This document shows positions 1-9,764 of a DNA stretch of 64,000 nucleotides, one piece after another. The position numbers and the translations under genes are program-made. How positions within the stretch are numbered: position 1 is the stretch's first letter; every line of letters begins with the position of its first letter. The stretch lies in contig OU696594.1 of NCBI GenBank assembly GCA_916048095.2, positions 3,534,281 to 3,598,280 on the forward strand, given 5' to 3'. The notes below the pieces were generated by a model that was not told the DNA's origin, searched no databases, and saw only the letters and a program-made list of their open reading frames with translations. The stretch comes from Sacculina carcini. Taxonomy: Eukaryota; Arthropoda; Thecostraca; Sacculinidae.

Positions 1-2622
1 CACTTAGCCCCGAAATCAAACGGTGATTTCAGACCATGCGGAGATTATCGCGCCTTGAATAACCGCACCGTGCCCGATCAATACCCGCTGCCGTACCTGC
101 GAGATTTTTCCGCTAAGCTTCACGGCTGCAAGGTGTTCTCCAGTCTCGATCTGGTGAGAGCCTACCACCAGATTCCCGTCGAACCGGCCGATATTCCCAA
201 AACGGCAATCACGACACCATTCGGCCTCTACGAGTATGTACGCATGCCGTTTGGCTTGAGGAACGCCGGGCAGACGTTTCAGCGTTTTATGGACGGTGTT
301 CTGCGCGATATCGACGGCGTATTCTGCTATTTGGACGATTTGCTGCTCGCATCGAATTCGCACGATCAGCACGAACGCCTGCTCACAACTATCATGTCTC
401 GTCTGGAGCAGTATGGTCTGGTCGTCAATGTTGACAAGTGCGTCATTGGGGTCCCTTCAATCCGATTCCTGGGACATCAAGTGACTGCCGATGGAGTTCT
501 TCCCCTCGAAGACAAAGTGACCGCAATCCAGACCTTTCCAAAACCGACAACGCAATCGCAGCTCCGTCGTTTTCTCGGGATGGTAGCGTACTACCAACGC
601 TTCATACCCAACGCGGCTGCAAAGCTGAAGCCGTTGCACGCCCTGCTTACGCACCGGGCAAAGCGTTCGAAGGCACCTGTTGAATGGTGTGCGGACACCA
701 ACAGAAATTTCGACGACGTCAAGCAAGCTCTGACAACCTCCGCCATGCTTTCGCACCAAATACCCAGGGCTGAGCTTAGCCTTCACGTTGACGCATCCGA
801 TTCCGGCGTCGGAGCCGTATTACAGCAGCACGTACATGACGACTGGCAGCCCCTCGGCTACTTTTCAAAAACTCTGTCAAAAACCGAGCAGAAATATAGC
901 ACCTTCGGAAGAGAACTGCTGGGCGTTTATCTGGCCGTGCGTCACTTCAGGCACACGATCGAAGGACGAAATGTCATCGTCTTTACAGACCATCGTCCAC
1001 TGGTACACGCATTGTCTTCCAACTCCGACAAGTACGCGCCACGAGAGATGAGACATCTAGACTTCGTCAGCCAGTTCGTGTCTGACATTCGTCACATCCC
1101 CGGTGCTGAGAACCAGGTGGCCGACGCTTTATCACGCACGACAGCAGCAATCATTTCGCCCGTCATCCGCACGGATGATTTTGCCTCACTGGCCGCGGCG
1201 CAAGCCGAAGACCCGTCGCTTTCTTCACTTCGCGATTCTCCAGGCTCCCTACAGCTCCAGAATGTGCAGTTTGGCCAGGACTCGCTCTTGTGCGATGTGT
1301 CCACTGGCACACCACGACCGGTACTGCCCGCAGACTTGCGTCGACTGTACACCAAGAGCCTACACGAGCTGTCACATCCCGGAGTAGAAGCAACAGTGAA
1401 GTTGGTCGCGAAGCGTTTCGTATGGCCAAACATGGATCGCGACATACGCCGGTGGACGCGTTGTTGCGTGAGCTGTCAACGTTCGAAGATCACCCGCCAT
1501 ACAAAGAGCGCAGTGTCACCATTCGGGACACCCAGTGAACGTTTCAGCCACGTTCACGTCGACCTTGTTGGGCCGCTACCACCGTCGCAGGGCCAGACAT
1601 ACCTGCTCACCTGCATCGACCGCTTCACGCGCTGGCCGGAAGCCATACCTCTGCCCGATATAAGAACGGTGACAATCGCACGTGCGTTCGTCCATCAGTG
1701 GGTGTCCCGTTTCGGCGTTCCTGACACGATCACCACCGACCGCGGAGCCCAGTTCGAATCGGCTCTCTGGTCCGAACTGAGTCGAGTTCTAGGCTGTCGG
1801 CGCATACGCACGACCAGCTATCACCCGGCAAGCAACGGTATGGTGGAAAGATTTCATCGACAGCTGAAATCCAGCCTACGCGCGTCGCAGACGTCATGGA
1901 TGGACGCATTACCCATGGCGCTGCTCGGCATCCGATCGACGCACAAGACCGATCTGCAAGCGTGCACGGCGGAGCTTGTGTATGGCACAACACTACGTCT
2001 TCCCGGTGAGCTAGTCAGCGACACGCGCCTCAGCTCCGGCGATCCAGCGTCGTTTGCAGCAGTTCTCCGCAACAATATGCGCAAGCTTCGTCCCGTCTTA
2101 CCGCGACCCTCCAACGCACCGTCCTTCGTGCCAAAGGCCCTTCAGTCAGCAACTCACGTTTTCGTGAGGCGCGACAGCCACCGTTACCCGCTCGACTGTC
2201 CATACGACGGACCATACGCCATTGTACAGCGGTCCGATAAACATATGGTGGTTTCGCGTAAGGAACACACGGAGACCATATCGATCGACCGCTGCAAGCC
2301 AGCTTTCATCGACGACACCTCGCTGCCGACACAAGACTTGAGGGTAACACCGGATCCGTGCGAGGACCCACTGGAGGAACCGCAAACAACAGAATTGGCG
2401 ATACAAGGTCCAGCCACCGAACACGTGAGTCCACACAGACACATCGATACACATTATTCTCCGACACACAACAGTTCATATTCTAATGCGTCTACAACAC
2501 AGTCCAGAAACGATTTGCCACAATCTGTACTGCGCACACGTAGCGGTCGCACAGTCCGGCCTCCTTTGCGTTATCGACGTGTCTCTTTCGTCATCGACAC
2601 ATCTAGGGAGGGGGCACTGTAG
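1..2622 (+). CDS. Ty3/gypsy Pol, 5'-truncated by window edge (RT-RNase H-integrase)
   Basis: The frame is open from base 1, so the N-terminal half (Gag, protease, start of RT) lies outside the window. The RT has the palm region with F-G-L-Y-E-Y and the catalytic Y-L-D-D-L-L motif near base 330, then the thumb (F-L-G-H-Q). RNase H follows ([12 protein letters not shown] near base 785; F-T-D-H-R-P; A-D-A-L-S-R near 1125). The integrase has an H2C2 zinc-binding stretch (H-P-G-V-E-A ... C-C-V-S-C-Q, about 1375-1475) and a DDE core ([22 protein letters not shown]). Enzymatically it is the polyprotein that copies the element's RNA and inserts the cDNA. There are no internal stops, so it looks young. 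The stop codon lies inside the following LTR. Family assignment is firm; the clade is not determined. Confidence 0.95.
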   Translation, partial: HLAPKSNGDFRPCGDYRALNNRTVPDQYPLPYLRDFSAKLHGCKVFSSLDLVRAYHQIPVEPADIPKTAITTPFGLYEYVRMPFGLRNAGQTFQRFMDGVLRDIDGVFCYLDDLLLASNSHDQHERLLTTIMSRLEQYGLVVNVDKCVIGVPSIRFLGHQVTADGVLPLEDKVTAIQTFPKPTTQSQLRRFLGMVAYYQRFIPNAAAKLKPLHALLTHRAKRSKAPVEWCADTNRNFDDVKQALTTSAMLSHQIPRAELSLHVDASDSGVGAVLQQHVHDDWQPLGYFSKTLSKTEQKYSTFGRELLGVYLAVRHFRHTIEGRNVIVFTDHRPLVHALSSNSDKYAPREMRHLDFVSQFVSDIRHIPGAENQVADALSRTTAAIISPVIRTDDFASLAAAQAEDPSLSSLRDSPGSLQLQNVQFGQDSLLCDVSTGTPRPVLPADLRRLYTKSLHELSHPGVEATVKLVAKRFVWPNMDRDIRRWTRCCVSCQRSKITRHTKSAVSPFGTPSERFSHVHVDLVGPLPPSQGQTYLLTCIDRFTRWPEAIPLPDIRTVTIARAFVHQWVSRFGVPDTITTDRGAQFESALWSELSRVLGCRRIRTTSYHPASNGMVERFHRQLKSSLRASQTSWMDALPMALLGIRSTHKTDLQACTAELVYGTTLRLPGELVSDTRLSSGDPASFAAVLRNNMRKLRPVLPRPSNAPSFVPKALQSATHVFVRRDSHRYPLDCPYDGPYAIVQRSDKHMVVSRKEHTETISIDRCKPAFIDDTSLPTQDLRVTPDPCEDPLEEPQTTELAIQGPATEHVSPHRHIDTHYSPTHNSSYSNASTTQSRNDLPQSVLRTRSGRTVRPPLRYRRVSFVIDTSREGAL

Positions 2623-3405
2623 GCGCAGCACGCTTGCATATTTTACTTATTTGTTCACGTGTCATGGTAATTAATGTATTGTGTTATTTTAAAGGTGCAC
2701 TGTTGTTTATATTTATATGTGTGTTATGATGTATTAATGTTTTATTTAATATCACTATATAAACGCACAAGCATACATGTCTATAATTGCGGAACGTATG
2801 TTATTGCATGTATATATTATTGAGTGTGTTGTGCATTGCTTGATGTGTGCAATTGTTGTCTCGCGTCGCGTTCCCTGTACAACATATCATTCTGCGCATT
2901 GCGCAAGTAGACCCATGCAGCGCGGATTTATGTGAGTATCGGACAACTTCCGGTGAGCGCGCTCATTGTCCGATACTGGCATAAATCCGAAATACACTTA
3001 GTCACGCGCAGAGCGCTGTGAGGGACCGCTCATCGCTCGCTGTTAAGTGCCTCAAGATCTCGCCCTTTTCGACCCGCTCATTTTTGCCGTGTGTATTATC
3101 ATCCTGTGTGTATCGTCGATCTATGTGTGTCATCGACGACTATTTGTATTGTTGCGGACGGCGACAATATAGCGTTCGAGAAAACTCGTGTTTTCTGCTA
3201 ATCGGCCAGATACATCAAGCTGCTCTTTTAAGAGCATTTAATTAGCGAATAATTTACACCGCCTTTTTAAAGGCGAATTTTCAGTTGCGAATTCAACGCA
3301 TTGTACAGTCTTTGTAAAGACTAAGCGAATTTAACGCAATCGGCCGAGCGTTTCCGGTGTCGTTGATAAACGCGTGTTTGTCAACCTTGGCGTAGCAATG
3401 TCTAC
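2618..3405 (+). repeat. 3' LTR of the gypsy element at 1-2622
   Basis: A purine tract (about 2604-2614) is followed by TGTAGG at 2618, the usual polypurine tract plus LTR start. The LTR contains a TATA-like CTATATAAA near 2755 and a hairpin at about 2934-2980. The right border is uncertain: Penelope-type sequence (ACATTAATTGGATATC) begins at about 3411, so the LTR ends near 3405 and is about 790 bp. The partner LTR is outside the window, so the border cannot be confirmed by comparison. Confidence 0.7.
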
Positions 3406-3432
3406 CAACAATACATTAATTGGATATCTGAC

Positions 3433-3468
<36 letters not shown>

Positions 3469-3597
3469 GCATATATATATATGCTCGTATATATCTATAT
3501 ATACGTATACATGCGTATATATATACATATATATATACACATATATACACATATATACATATATATATAATAGAATTTGAGGATATACTCTGTTGTC

Positions 3598-3662
3598 TCA
3601 AAACTTGCAGTTGAGATCAACTCCTCTGCAGCCGTTCATCAATTTACTGGGTTCCACTTCCC

Positions 3663-3704
<42 letters not shown>

Positions 3705-5354
3705 CCTCAACGTATTTTCTCTGGATTTGATCTCTCAGACCTTCATGTATTATTGACCATTTGATCCTTGCGGGGTTCGTCTGATGCTCCTCTCTGAAAT
3801 GTTGTACGACTGCACTATTAAGTTTAGGATTAGTGTGCTCTATGATTCTAGTTTTGATAGGTCGGGCCGTTTCCCCAATGTATATTTTATGACACATGCC
3901 ACATTCGATTTTGTAGATCAAGTGCTTTTTCCAGCACTGTTGCTTTTTGTTAGCCATATGGCATGTGTTACATTTCTCTGGGCAACCCAGTTTTTCTTTT
4001 GGAGGTCCAAAGATACTTTTTAGAGGTCGACCAGCATCGAACCATACCCGAACCTTATCAGACAATCCTGTGCGTCTTAGAAGAGCCTTACATTGACGTT
4101 TGTGCGCTTCCCCGAGAAATGGCATTTTCAAATAGTAGAGATTCTTGTCTAAATTTCTCTTTTGTTTTCGTTCTGACTCGATGGCTCGTTTTTCAATTTG
4201 TTTTATAGCATGATGGGGGTAGTTATTTTGTTTCAAACGCTGTTTTACTTTGCCAAGCGATATGCTCATATCCTGTGGTGTTATCGACCTCCTACAAGCC
4301 CTCACAAATTCACCATGTGCAACTGAATGTTTTGCTTGCCTAGGTCCATGGGAATGCCAGTTCATAATAGAGCCACTGTGAAACGGCTTCATATAAAGTT
4401 CACTTGTGAATTGATCACCATCGTATATCACTTTGCAGTCCAAGAATGGGAGGGATTTGTCTGATGAAACTTCCATTGTGAATTGTATGGAGGAACAGAC
4501 AGAATTGGCGACTTCAAGAAGATGTTGAGGATCAATGTCGTCGTACCACACAACAAAGATATCATCGATGTAGCGTTTCCACAGAACGATGTATGGTAGC
4601 TTTGCTTGGATCTGTCGTTCAATATAATCAGCGTATATGATCGCTAGTTGTGGAGCCATCGCATTACCCATAGACAATCCATTGGTTTGTTCATAGCTGT
4701 TGCCGTCATGTATAACAACATCGTTTGACATTGCTAGACGAATTAGCTCTATAACATCGTCGGTTTTTATCATGCAGATAACGTTTTCTTTTGATTTGTT
4801 ATTTTCCAAAAATATTCTCATCACATCATATAGACCGAGCTCTTCTTTTGTCGAATTTCGTGGAATATTTCCATATAGATTTTTCACATCTAGAGATGCA
4901 AATCCTTTTACTCCGGTTTGCTGGATGGTTTGTATCCATGAAAGAAAACCATTTGTACTTCTGATGTGTGCAGGAATAACGTCCAAAAAGCTGTCCAACT
5001 GCTTAGAAAAAGACTGAGCCAATTTAGTAGCAGGTCCATCAATAGATGCGACGATAGGTCTCCCTCTTAGTTGTCCCTCTTTATGATCTTTGGGCAGAAT
5101 GTACGTACTGCTCGGCATTGGAAAACTGCATTTGAAGCTATTGATGTACTTTTCAACTTGTTCATTATTTTTGTATTTTTTTGATATTGTGCCAAGTTTC
5201 CTATTGAAATTTGCCTGTCTGGTAGATGGTAATACCGTTGGAATTTTCGTAAAGTTTTCTGTATTAATGGTGGCTTCAGATAACATTTGTGCGTACTCAT
5301 TTTCCTTCATTGCAATGAGACGACCAGTTTTATCTGTCGATGTAATCACAATTT
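3598..5354 (-). pseudogene. PLE reverse transcriptase plus GIY-YIG endonuclease (main part)
   Basis: This is the C-terminal part of the Penelope-type protein, uninterrupted over about 583 residues. It starts in the T-D-K-T-G-R motif typical of the PLE RT N-terminal region. It has N-G-L-S-M-G-N-A-M-A-P for RT motif B, and the catalytic Y-I-D-D-I-F at about 4555-4575. The GIY-YIG endonuclease is C-terminal (I-Y-K-I-E-C-G-M-C, then I-Y-I-G-E-T, about 3850-3910) and is preceded by a C-x2-C-x2-H-x-like cluster. Such enzymes nick the target and prime reverse transcription there. The last 40 residues read through a (TA)n microsatellite (3664-3700) as an Ile-Tyr run, which is probably not original. 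The natural N-terminus is at 8311-8996, beyond the inserted LTR element. Confidence 0.9.
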
Positions 5355-5547
5355 TGTGTTGTCATACACTTTTATAATAAAGACGGATGACAATACGGTG
5401 TTTGTCTTCCACACGAAACATCAAAATAACCAGAACAAACAATTAGTCACCAACCCCGAAACATCCGAAAACACACTCCCCTTTCGTCTCCCCCTCGCCA
5501 CCAACATCTACATCGTGGCAAATCACAGAGTTGCCAACCACCATACA
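5355..5547 (-). repeat. 3' LTR (193 bp) of the RT-less element
   Basis: It begins TGTGTTGTC and ends CCATACA on the + strand. It matches 8118-8310 with no difference that I can see. On the minus strand it is the downstream LTR, immediately preceded by the polypurine tract at 5548-5556. Confidence 0.93.
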
Positions 5548-5556
5548 CCTCCCCCT
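5548..5556 (-). promoter_or_regulatory. Polypurine tract of the RT-less LTR element
   Basis: Read on the minus strand this is a run of A/G (AGGGGGAGG) directly abutting the 3' LTR. That is the position and composition expected for the plus-strand primer of reverse transcription, and it confirms the minus orientation. Confidence 0.75.
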
Positions 5557-5565
5557 AGTTTCTAA

Positions 5566-6837
5566 CTAATTAAGCACATAATCCCGTAAACGAGTCGGTG
5601 CGCGCCGTCGTCGTGTCGAGCGCCGCAACGGCGGGCAACCGTCCTCTTCAGTCCGACGACATCGATCGGCGTGCTGATGTGAGTCACTTGCTGGTTCACT
5701 GTTATCGAACACTGGTGGAGGACTGTTTGGCTGCGGTCGCTGTTGGTCACCACGCTCTAACTGACTTGCATCGGCTCTCATGTCCACCAGCAAGTGTCGA
5801 CGATTCCTTCGCGTGATCCGTCCACTCGGCATGCGAAGAGTGTAGCTAAGGTGTCCGTTGGAGCCGACAATCACGCCTCGTCGGTCCCAACGTTGAGACG
5901 TCTGGTCTTGGATGTACACCGAACTACCTACAGGAAGACGTGGCAGAGTACGCGCAGTCACGTTGTACCTCGTCTCCGCCTTACGCTGCTCCTCCTCCCC
6001 CACTGCGTCGTAGACATCAGATTTGCGCTGCCACTCGGGGGCGTATGATGACGAGTGCGCCGGAACAGACGATCGCATCGGGTGCCCGAAGACGATTTGG
6101 GCCGGCGACCGTCCATCTCGACCGGGCGAATTCCGCATCTCCAGAAGACCTTCTGTAACGGCATCATCGTCCAGATTTCCGTTGGTCGACGCTTTCTGGA
6201 GCAGGCGTTTGATGCGCTTCACGGCAGACTCTGCATGTCCGTTACTTTGCGGGAACTCCGGACTGCTGACTGAATGTTCGACATGCCAGCGCTGCAAAAA
6301 CATCTTTGTTCTGCGCGCCATAAACTGTGGTCCCCCATCGCTTCGCAGGCGATTTGGGACGCCATACAAAGCAAAAAGCTGTCGCAGAGTTCTAATCAGG
6401 TGCCGGGAGGTGGCGTCACTTCGGGGGCACTCCACAACGAGAGGCCAATTGGAGAGTCTGTCAACATACACTAGGTACGTCCGGCCACCATACTGGAAAT
6501 AGTCCGACGACACGCTTTCAAAAATTCTAGCCGGCTTATCGTCGTTTCGCATATTTGATGTCCAGGGCGGTCGTTCGCTGCGATTTTCTGCGTCTTCGCG
6601 ACCGCAGGAACTTTCAGTACTCGCAGGAACACTGATGGAATCGCCCATTTTCTCATGTTTCACAGAAGCACGTGCCATTGTGAGCTGCTGTGGAAACGTT
6701 TTGTGTATGATGTCCAGATCCACAGCGTCGCACCGTCGCACGAAAGCAGTGAGTCCGTAGCGGCTGGCACCACATAAAGTTTGGTGCGACAAGAAGCATC
6801 TCCCAGTGTGAGTACCGCACTGCATGTGCCTAGGCAA
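5566..6837 (-). CDS. Integrase ORF of the RT-less LTR element
   Basis: A 423-residue open frame. The integrase catalytic core is visible: D-Y-F-Q-Y-G-G-R-T-Y-L (first Asp, about 6480), L-R-S-D-G-G-P-Q-F (second Asp, about 6330) and Q-S-N-G-H-A-E-S-A-V (Glu, about 6250). A C-terminal DNA-binding-like region follows (L-P-R-L-P-V-G-S-S-V-Y-I-Q-D) and a basic tail with a V-D-M-like end. The usual H2C2 zinc finger and everything N-terminal to it (RT, RNase H) are missing. The first ~100 residues are a fusion product: part is out-of-frame protease region, part is joined sequence. The intact frame suggests recent mobility with help in trans. Confidence 0.85.
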   Translation of the reverse strand: MPRHMQCGTHTGRCFLSHQTLCGASRYGLTAFVRRCDAVDLDIIHKTFPQQLTMARASVKHEKMGDSISVPASTESSCGREDAENRSERPPWTSNMRNDDKPARIFESVSSDYFQYGGRTYLVYVDRLSNWPLVVECPRSDATSRHLIRTLRQLFALYGVPNRLRSDGGPQFMARRTKMFLQRWHVEHSVSSPEFPQSNGHAESAVKRIKRLLQKASTNGNLDDDAVTEGLLEMRNSPGRDGRSPAQIVFGHPMRSSVPAHSSSYAPEWQRKSDVYDAVGEEEQRKAETRYNVTARTLPRLPVGSSVYIQDQTSQRWDRRGVIVGSNGHLSYTLRMPSGRITRRNRRHLLVDMRADASQLERGDQQRPQPNSPPPVFDNSEPASDSHQHADRCRRTEEDGCPPLRRSTRRRRAPTRLRDYVLN

Positions 6838-8042
6838 TTCAGACGGTTACCATTGGCAGAACAGAGGCGGTCCTGACACGCAGTCAACTTCTGACAATCC
6901 AGGCCAACCTTCCGAGCAGTGGCCGCGTTGATGACGCTCACTTCCGCGCCGGTATCAGCGATCCACTTTACATCCACTGCACTCTTGCCTTCTACAGCTA
7001 CTGAAATCGACACCGCGGGCGCCTTTCGTTTGGTCGCTCCTTTTCTGATATCCGCCACGGTGATGCGACGTATCGTTTGGTCGTCGTTTCTCACACTGGC
7101 AACACGAGCCTGTTGATTTTTATTACGGCCTTTGCCAGCAGGTTTTTGTTTCGACCGACACATACTAGCAAAATGTCCGGTTTTACCGCATGTGTTACAA
7201 GACCGGCCAATCGCGGGACAATCATGGTTACCCGCGTACGGATATCCACAACGCTGACACGTGTGTGACGTCATACCCTTGTCACTTGCACTCACATCTC
7301 TTTTTACAGCATGTTTAACTGCTCGACATGGTGCCTCTTGACGCTCGATAGCAGATGAGTTCACAGATGCGTTTTCTGATGACCGGCATATATCTATAAC
7401 TTTGCCAAGATCGGGGTCTTTTTCTTGCAGCATGCGGTGCAATGCCTGGGAGTCATTGCTACCCATAATGACTTTGTCACGCAGTCTATTGTCTTTGCAG
7501 ACTTCACAAAAATTACAAAAAGACATAATTTCTCTGGCAGCACATACAAAATTATCAAAACTTTCCCCTGTCTGTTGTTTTCTGAGGTAAAAATCGCGGC
7601 GATCGAGCACCACGTTTCTCTGTGACCTGAGATGTGATTCCATTTGGGCGACACACTCACTGAGACATGTTTCGTCAGTGATATTCAAGCTGAAACGCAA
7701 AATACGGCTCCAATCTTCATCTACGGCGGCGTGAAGCACGGCCTGCTGTTCTTTGACAGGCAGTTGATCGAGACACGCCAACCGGATTTGACCGTTGAAT
7801 TTGTATCGCCATGTGTCAAAATCCATTAAAGACGCGTCAGACTGTAGCACCGGAACAGGGTTCGATGGCACTTTTACAGGGCGGCTTTGCTCTCTGTAAA
7901 CGTCCGCGTTTTGGTTTGGACCAGTTTGTTGTGACACTGCGTGCATGAGTCTGTCTACAGTGGCTTCTCGCTGGACAGAATTTTCAATCAATTGTGACAC
8001 CGATTGAGACAGTTTTTCTACTTGTTGTTCCATAATAATCAC
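6660..8042 (-). CDS. Gag-protease ORF of the RT-less LTR element
   Basis: A 460-residue ORF starting just inside the 5' LTR (8118-8310). The N-terminal half is a Gag capsid-like helical region. Two zinc knuckles follow: a variant one (C-Q-R-C-G-Y-P-Y ... H-x4-C-type) and a canonical C-N-T-C-G-K-T-G-H-F-A-S-M-C at about 7150-7200. An aspartic protease follows with W-I-A-D-T-G-A-E-V-S-V at about 6930-6965, the D-T-G active site. The frame then runs out of homology near 6770, where RT should begin. Gag packages the RNA and protease matures the polyprotein. No stops or frameshifts are seen. Confidence 0.88.
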   Translation of the reverse strand: MIIMEQQVEKLSQSVSQLIENSVQREATVDRLMHAVSQQTGPNQNADVYREQSRPVKVPSNPVPVLQSDASLMDFDTWRYKFNGQIRLACLDQLPVKEQQAVLHAAVDEDWSRILRFSLNITDETCLSECVAQMESHLRSQRNVVLDRRDFYLRKQQTGESFDNFVCAAREIMSFCNFCEVCKDNRLRDKVIMGSNDSQALHRMLQEKDPDLGKVIDICRSSENASVNSSAIERQEAPCRAVKHAVKRDVSASDKGMTSHTCQRCGYPYAGNHDCPAIGRSCNTCGKTGHFASMCRSKQKPAGKGRNKNQQARVASVRNDDQTIRRITVADIRKGATKRKAPAVSISVAVEGKSAVDVKWIADTGAEVSVINAATARKVGLDCQKLTACQDRLCSANGNRLNCLGTCSAVLTLGDASCRTKLYVVPAATDSLLSCDGATLWIWTSYTKRFHSSSQWHVLL

Positions 8043-8102
8043 TCAATCCAAACAAGCAGAAATAATCCCCACAAACAACAACAAATATACAACGTTACTT
8101 CA

Positions 8103-8117
8103 CAAGCGGCTGCGCCA
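8103..8117 (-). promoter_or_regulatory. Primer-binding site of the RT-less LTR element
   Basis: On the minus strand the bases immediately inside the 5' LTR read TGGCGCAGCCGC. TGG directly after the LTR is the signature of pairing with a tRNA 3' CCA end. The tRNA species is not identified. Confidence 0.6.
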
Positions 8118-8310
8118 TGTGTTGTCATACACTTTTATAATAAAGACGGATGACAATACGGTGTTTGTCTTCCACACGAAACATCAAAATAACCAGAACA
8201 AACAATTAGTCACCAACCCCGAAACATCCGAAAACACACTCCCCTTTCGTCTCCCCCTCGCCACCAACATCTACATCGTGGCAAATCACAGAGTTGCCAA
8301 CCACCATACA
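8118..8310 (-). repeat. 5' LTR (193 bp) of the RT-less element
   Basis: This is the upstream LTR on the minus strand. It is identical by eye to 5355-5547 and is followed on the + strand by the AATTT target duplication (8311-8315). Confidence 0.93.
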
Positions 8311-8996
8311 AATTTCACTCTTCTTTATGTCCCTTATTTGTTCAGCTTCTTTTGTTTTTCGGTGAGGTAGTAGTTGATCACTGCATTTTAGAAGCTTCAT
8401 CATGCCACCTGAGAATTCTTGTATAGTTTCTCTTTCGATGCCATCTTTTTTCATAGTATCTGAACATTTTTCTATGAAAGCACCACATTCCTTCTTCAAT
8501 CGTTGACTGTCATTGAGACTGTATTGATTCGGTATATATGAAGGTCCTTGTTTCAGAAGTTCTGAGTGTGGAACCTGGTCCGTTTTGTCGATAAATAGTG
8601 AATCGTTGTTAGACACGCTTTGTTTATTTTCCACCCTGTCACTTTTATTCAAAGATTTTGAGTATATGTTCTGAAATTTTCGTTTTTTTTTTATTCTAGC
8701 TCTGAGCGGAATTTTATCATGATACGATGCTCCTCTTCCTTCAGCGGATATATGGCACATTTCAATCTTTCTAAGCGTTGGTATTCCTCATCTAATGCCA
8801 TGTGCAGCCATTGTTTGCTATGTCTCTCTGTCAGTCGATCTGCTGCCAACGACGGAAATGTACTTCGTAGAACATTTTTTGCTCTCAATCCCATCGGAAT
8901 TATTTTATTTTTACGACATAAACGTAAGAACTCAATGTTAATCCGACATCGTTCCAGCTTTTTAGCTTTGAATAAGTTGATGTCACATAACTGCAT
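8311..8996 (-). pseudogene. PLE N-terminal region (leader half of the RT ORF)
   Basis: This is the upstream half of the PLE protein. A basic, helical N-terminus (...F-L-R-L-C-R-K-N...) is followed by a charged linker. The reading frame shifts at an oligo-A tract (T-run on the + strand at about 8681-8691), so two overlapping frames are needed to follow the protein. Its last codons join in frame with the T-D-K-T-G-R segment at 5349 once the LTR insertion and one target duplication are ignored. The same N-terminal sequence recurs on the + strand at 13441-13570, which confirms the family. Confidence 0.8.
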
Positions 8997-9246
8997 GGTT
9001 GACGATTTGTTGAGTACGAGGTAGAATATTTAGATCCAAAATGTATGGAGTACTCACGTGTCTGGTGGATAAATGATATAAGATGAAGTTGAACTTCTTC
9101 AGACACAAGTATTTATTTATTTTTTACCACAACGTTTCGCCTTACGGCTTTATCAAGCAGTGATAACACATCGTCAACCATTGTAAGAAACCAAATTCAC
9201 AAAAATATGTTAAAACACGTGATCATACATTAATTGGATATCTGAC

Positions 9247-9249
<3 letters not shown>

Positions 9250-9314
<65 letters not shown>
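9250..9314. repeat. (TA)n microsatellite
   Basis: About 32 perfect AT dinucleotides between PLE-derived segments. Similar TA runs lie at 3440-3470, 3664-3700, 9541-9567, 13228-13250 and 21445-21524. Several sit at matching places in different PLE ends, so the tract is probably carried by the element. Confidence 0.95.
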
Positions 9315-9317
<3 letters not shown>

Positions 9318-9535
9318 ATAAGATGAAGTTGAACTTCTTCAGACACAATATTTATTTTTTTACCAACATCATCAGCATCCTCAGCATCGTCAGCATCCTC
9401 TCATAGTGCTCAGTGCTGAGTGCCATTAGACGTCCGGTCTTGTCTGTAGGAGTGATGACGGTATTGCTTTGCATCTTAATCACTTTGATCTTATGCAACT
9501 CATCTGGCATTTTATTCGGTAAAAGTTTATGACCA
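9315..9535 (-). pseudogene. Fragment of a third, divergent PLE (RT N-terminal region)
   Basis: The minus strand reads V-I-T-P-T-D-K-T-G-R-L-M-A-L, the same motif as at the start of the 5349-3598 ORF but with different surrounding residues. It therefore belongs to a related PLE lineage. It is bounded by PLE-end sequence (9315-9345) and by a (TA)n run (9541-9567). Confidence 0.75.
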
Positions 9536-9764
9536 TAAATAAATATATATATATATATATATATATTTATGTCAAATATCCAATTAATGTATGATCACGT
9601 GTTTTAACATATTTTTGTGAATTTGATTTCTTACAATGGTTGACGATGTGTTATCACTGCTTGATAAAGCCGTAAGGCGAAACGTTGTGGTAAAAAAATA
9701 AATATTGTGTCTGAAGTGTCTGTAGTGTCTGTCTAAGTGTCTGAAGTGTAAATATTGTGTCTGT

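Larger units (their letters stand above)
5355..8310 (-). mobile_element. LTR retrotransposon lacking RT/RNase H, inserted into PLE 1
   Basis: This is a 2956-bp element bounded by two 193-bp LTRs that look identical base for base and by 5-bp AATTT target duplications (5350-5354, 8311-8315). On the minus strand it encodes Gag-protease (8042-6660) and an integrase ORF (6837-5566). Reverse transcriptase and RNase H are absent; the protease and integrase frames meet near 6760. Identical LTRs imply recent insertion, so transposition must have used enzymes from a related full-length element. Confidence 0.9.
3411..9250 (-). mobile_element. Penelope-like element 1 (PLE), minus strand, split by an LTR element
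   Basis: It carries an RT followed by a GIY-YIG endonuclease, the diagnostic Penelope-like layout, plus a leader ORF. Reading on the minus strand, the leader (8996 to 8311) and the RT/endonuclease part (5354 to 3598) are interrupted exactly by the LTR element at 5355-8310. The flanking AATTT duplication (5350-5354 and 8311-8315) shows that the element was continuous before that insertion. Terminal segments reappear in the inverted copy (9565-9717, 13155-13440). AT-rich microsatellites occur in its ends. It is probably dead, because of the insertion and a frameshift at an A-run (about 8681-8691). Confidence 0.85.
9110..9717. repeat. Inverted repeat of PLE terminal sequence
   Basis: 9110-9250 and 9565-9717 are reverse complements of each other over about 145 bp. 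Each contains the segment with GCCGTAAGGCGAAACG. They are the ends of two PLE copies in opposite orientation, separated by TA microsatellites and a fragment of a third PLE (9315-9535). Confidence 0.85.

Noticed and set aside
3331..3601. Small ORFs rich in Ile-Tyr/Tyr-Ile
   Set aside because: Direct translation of (TA)n tracts in PLE ends; the same type appears at 13112-13367 and 21042-21669.
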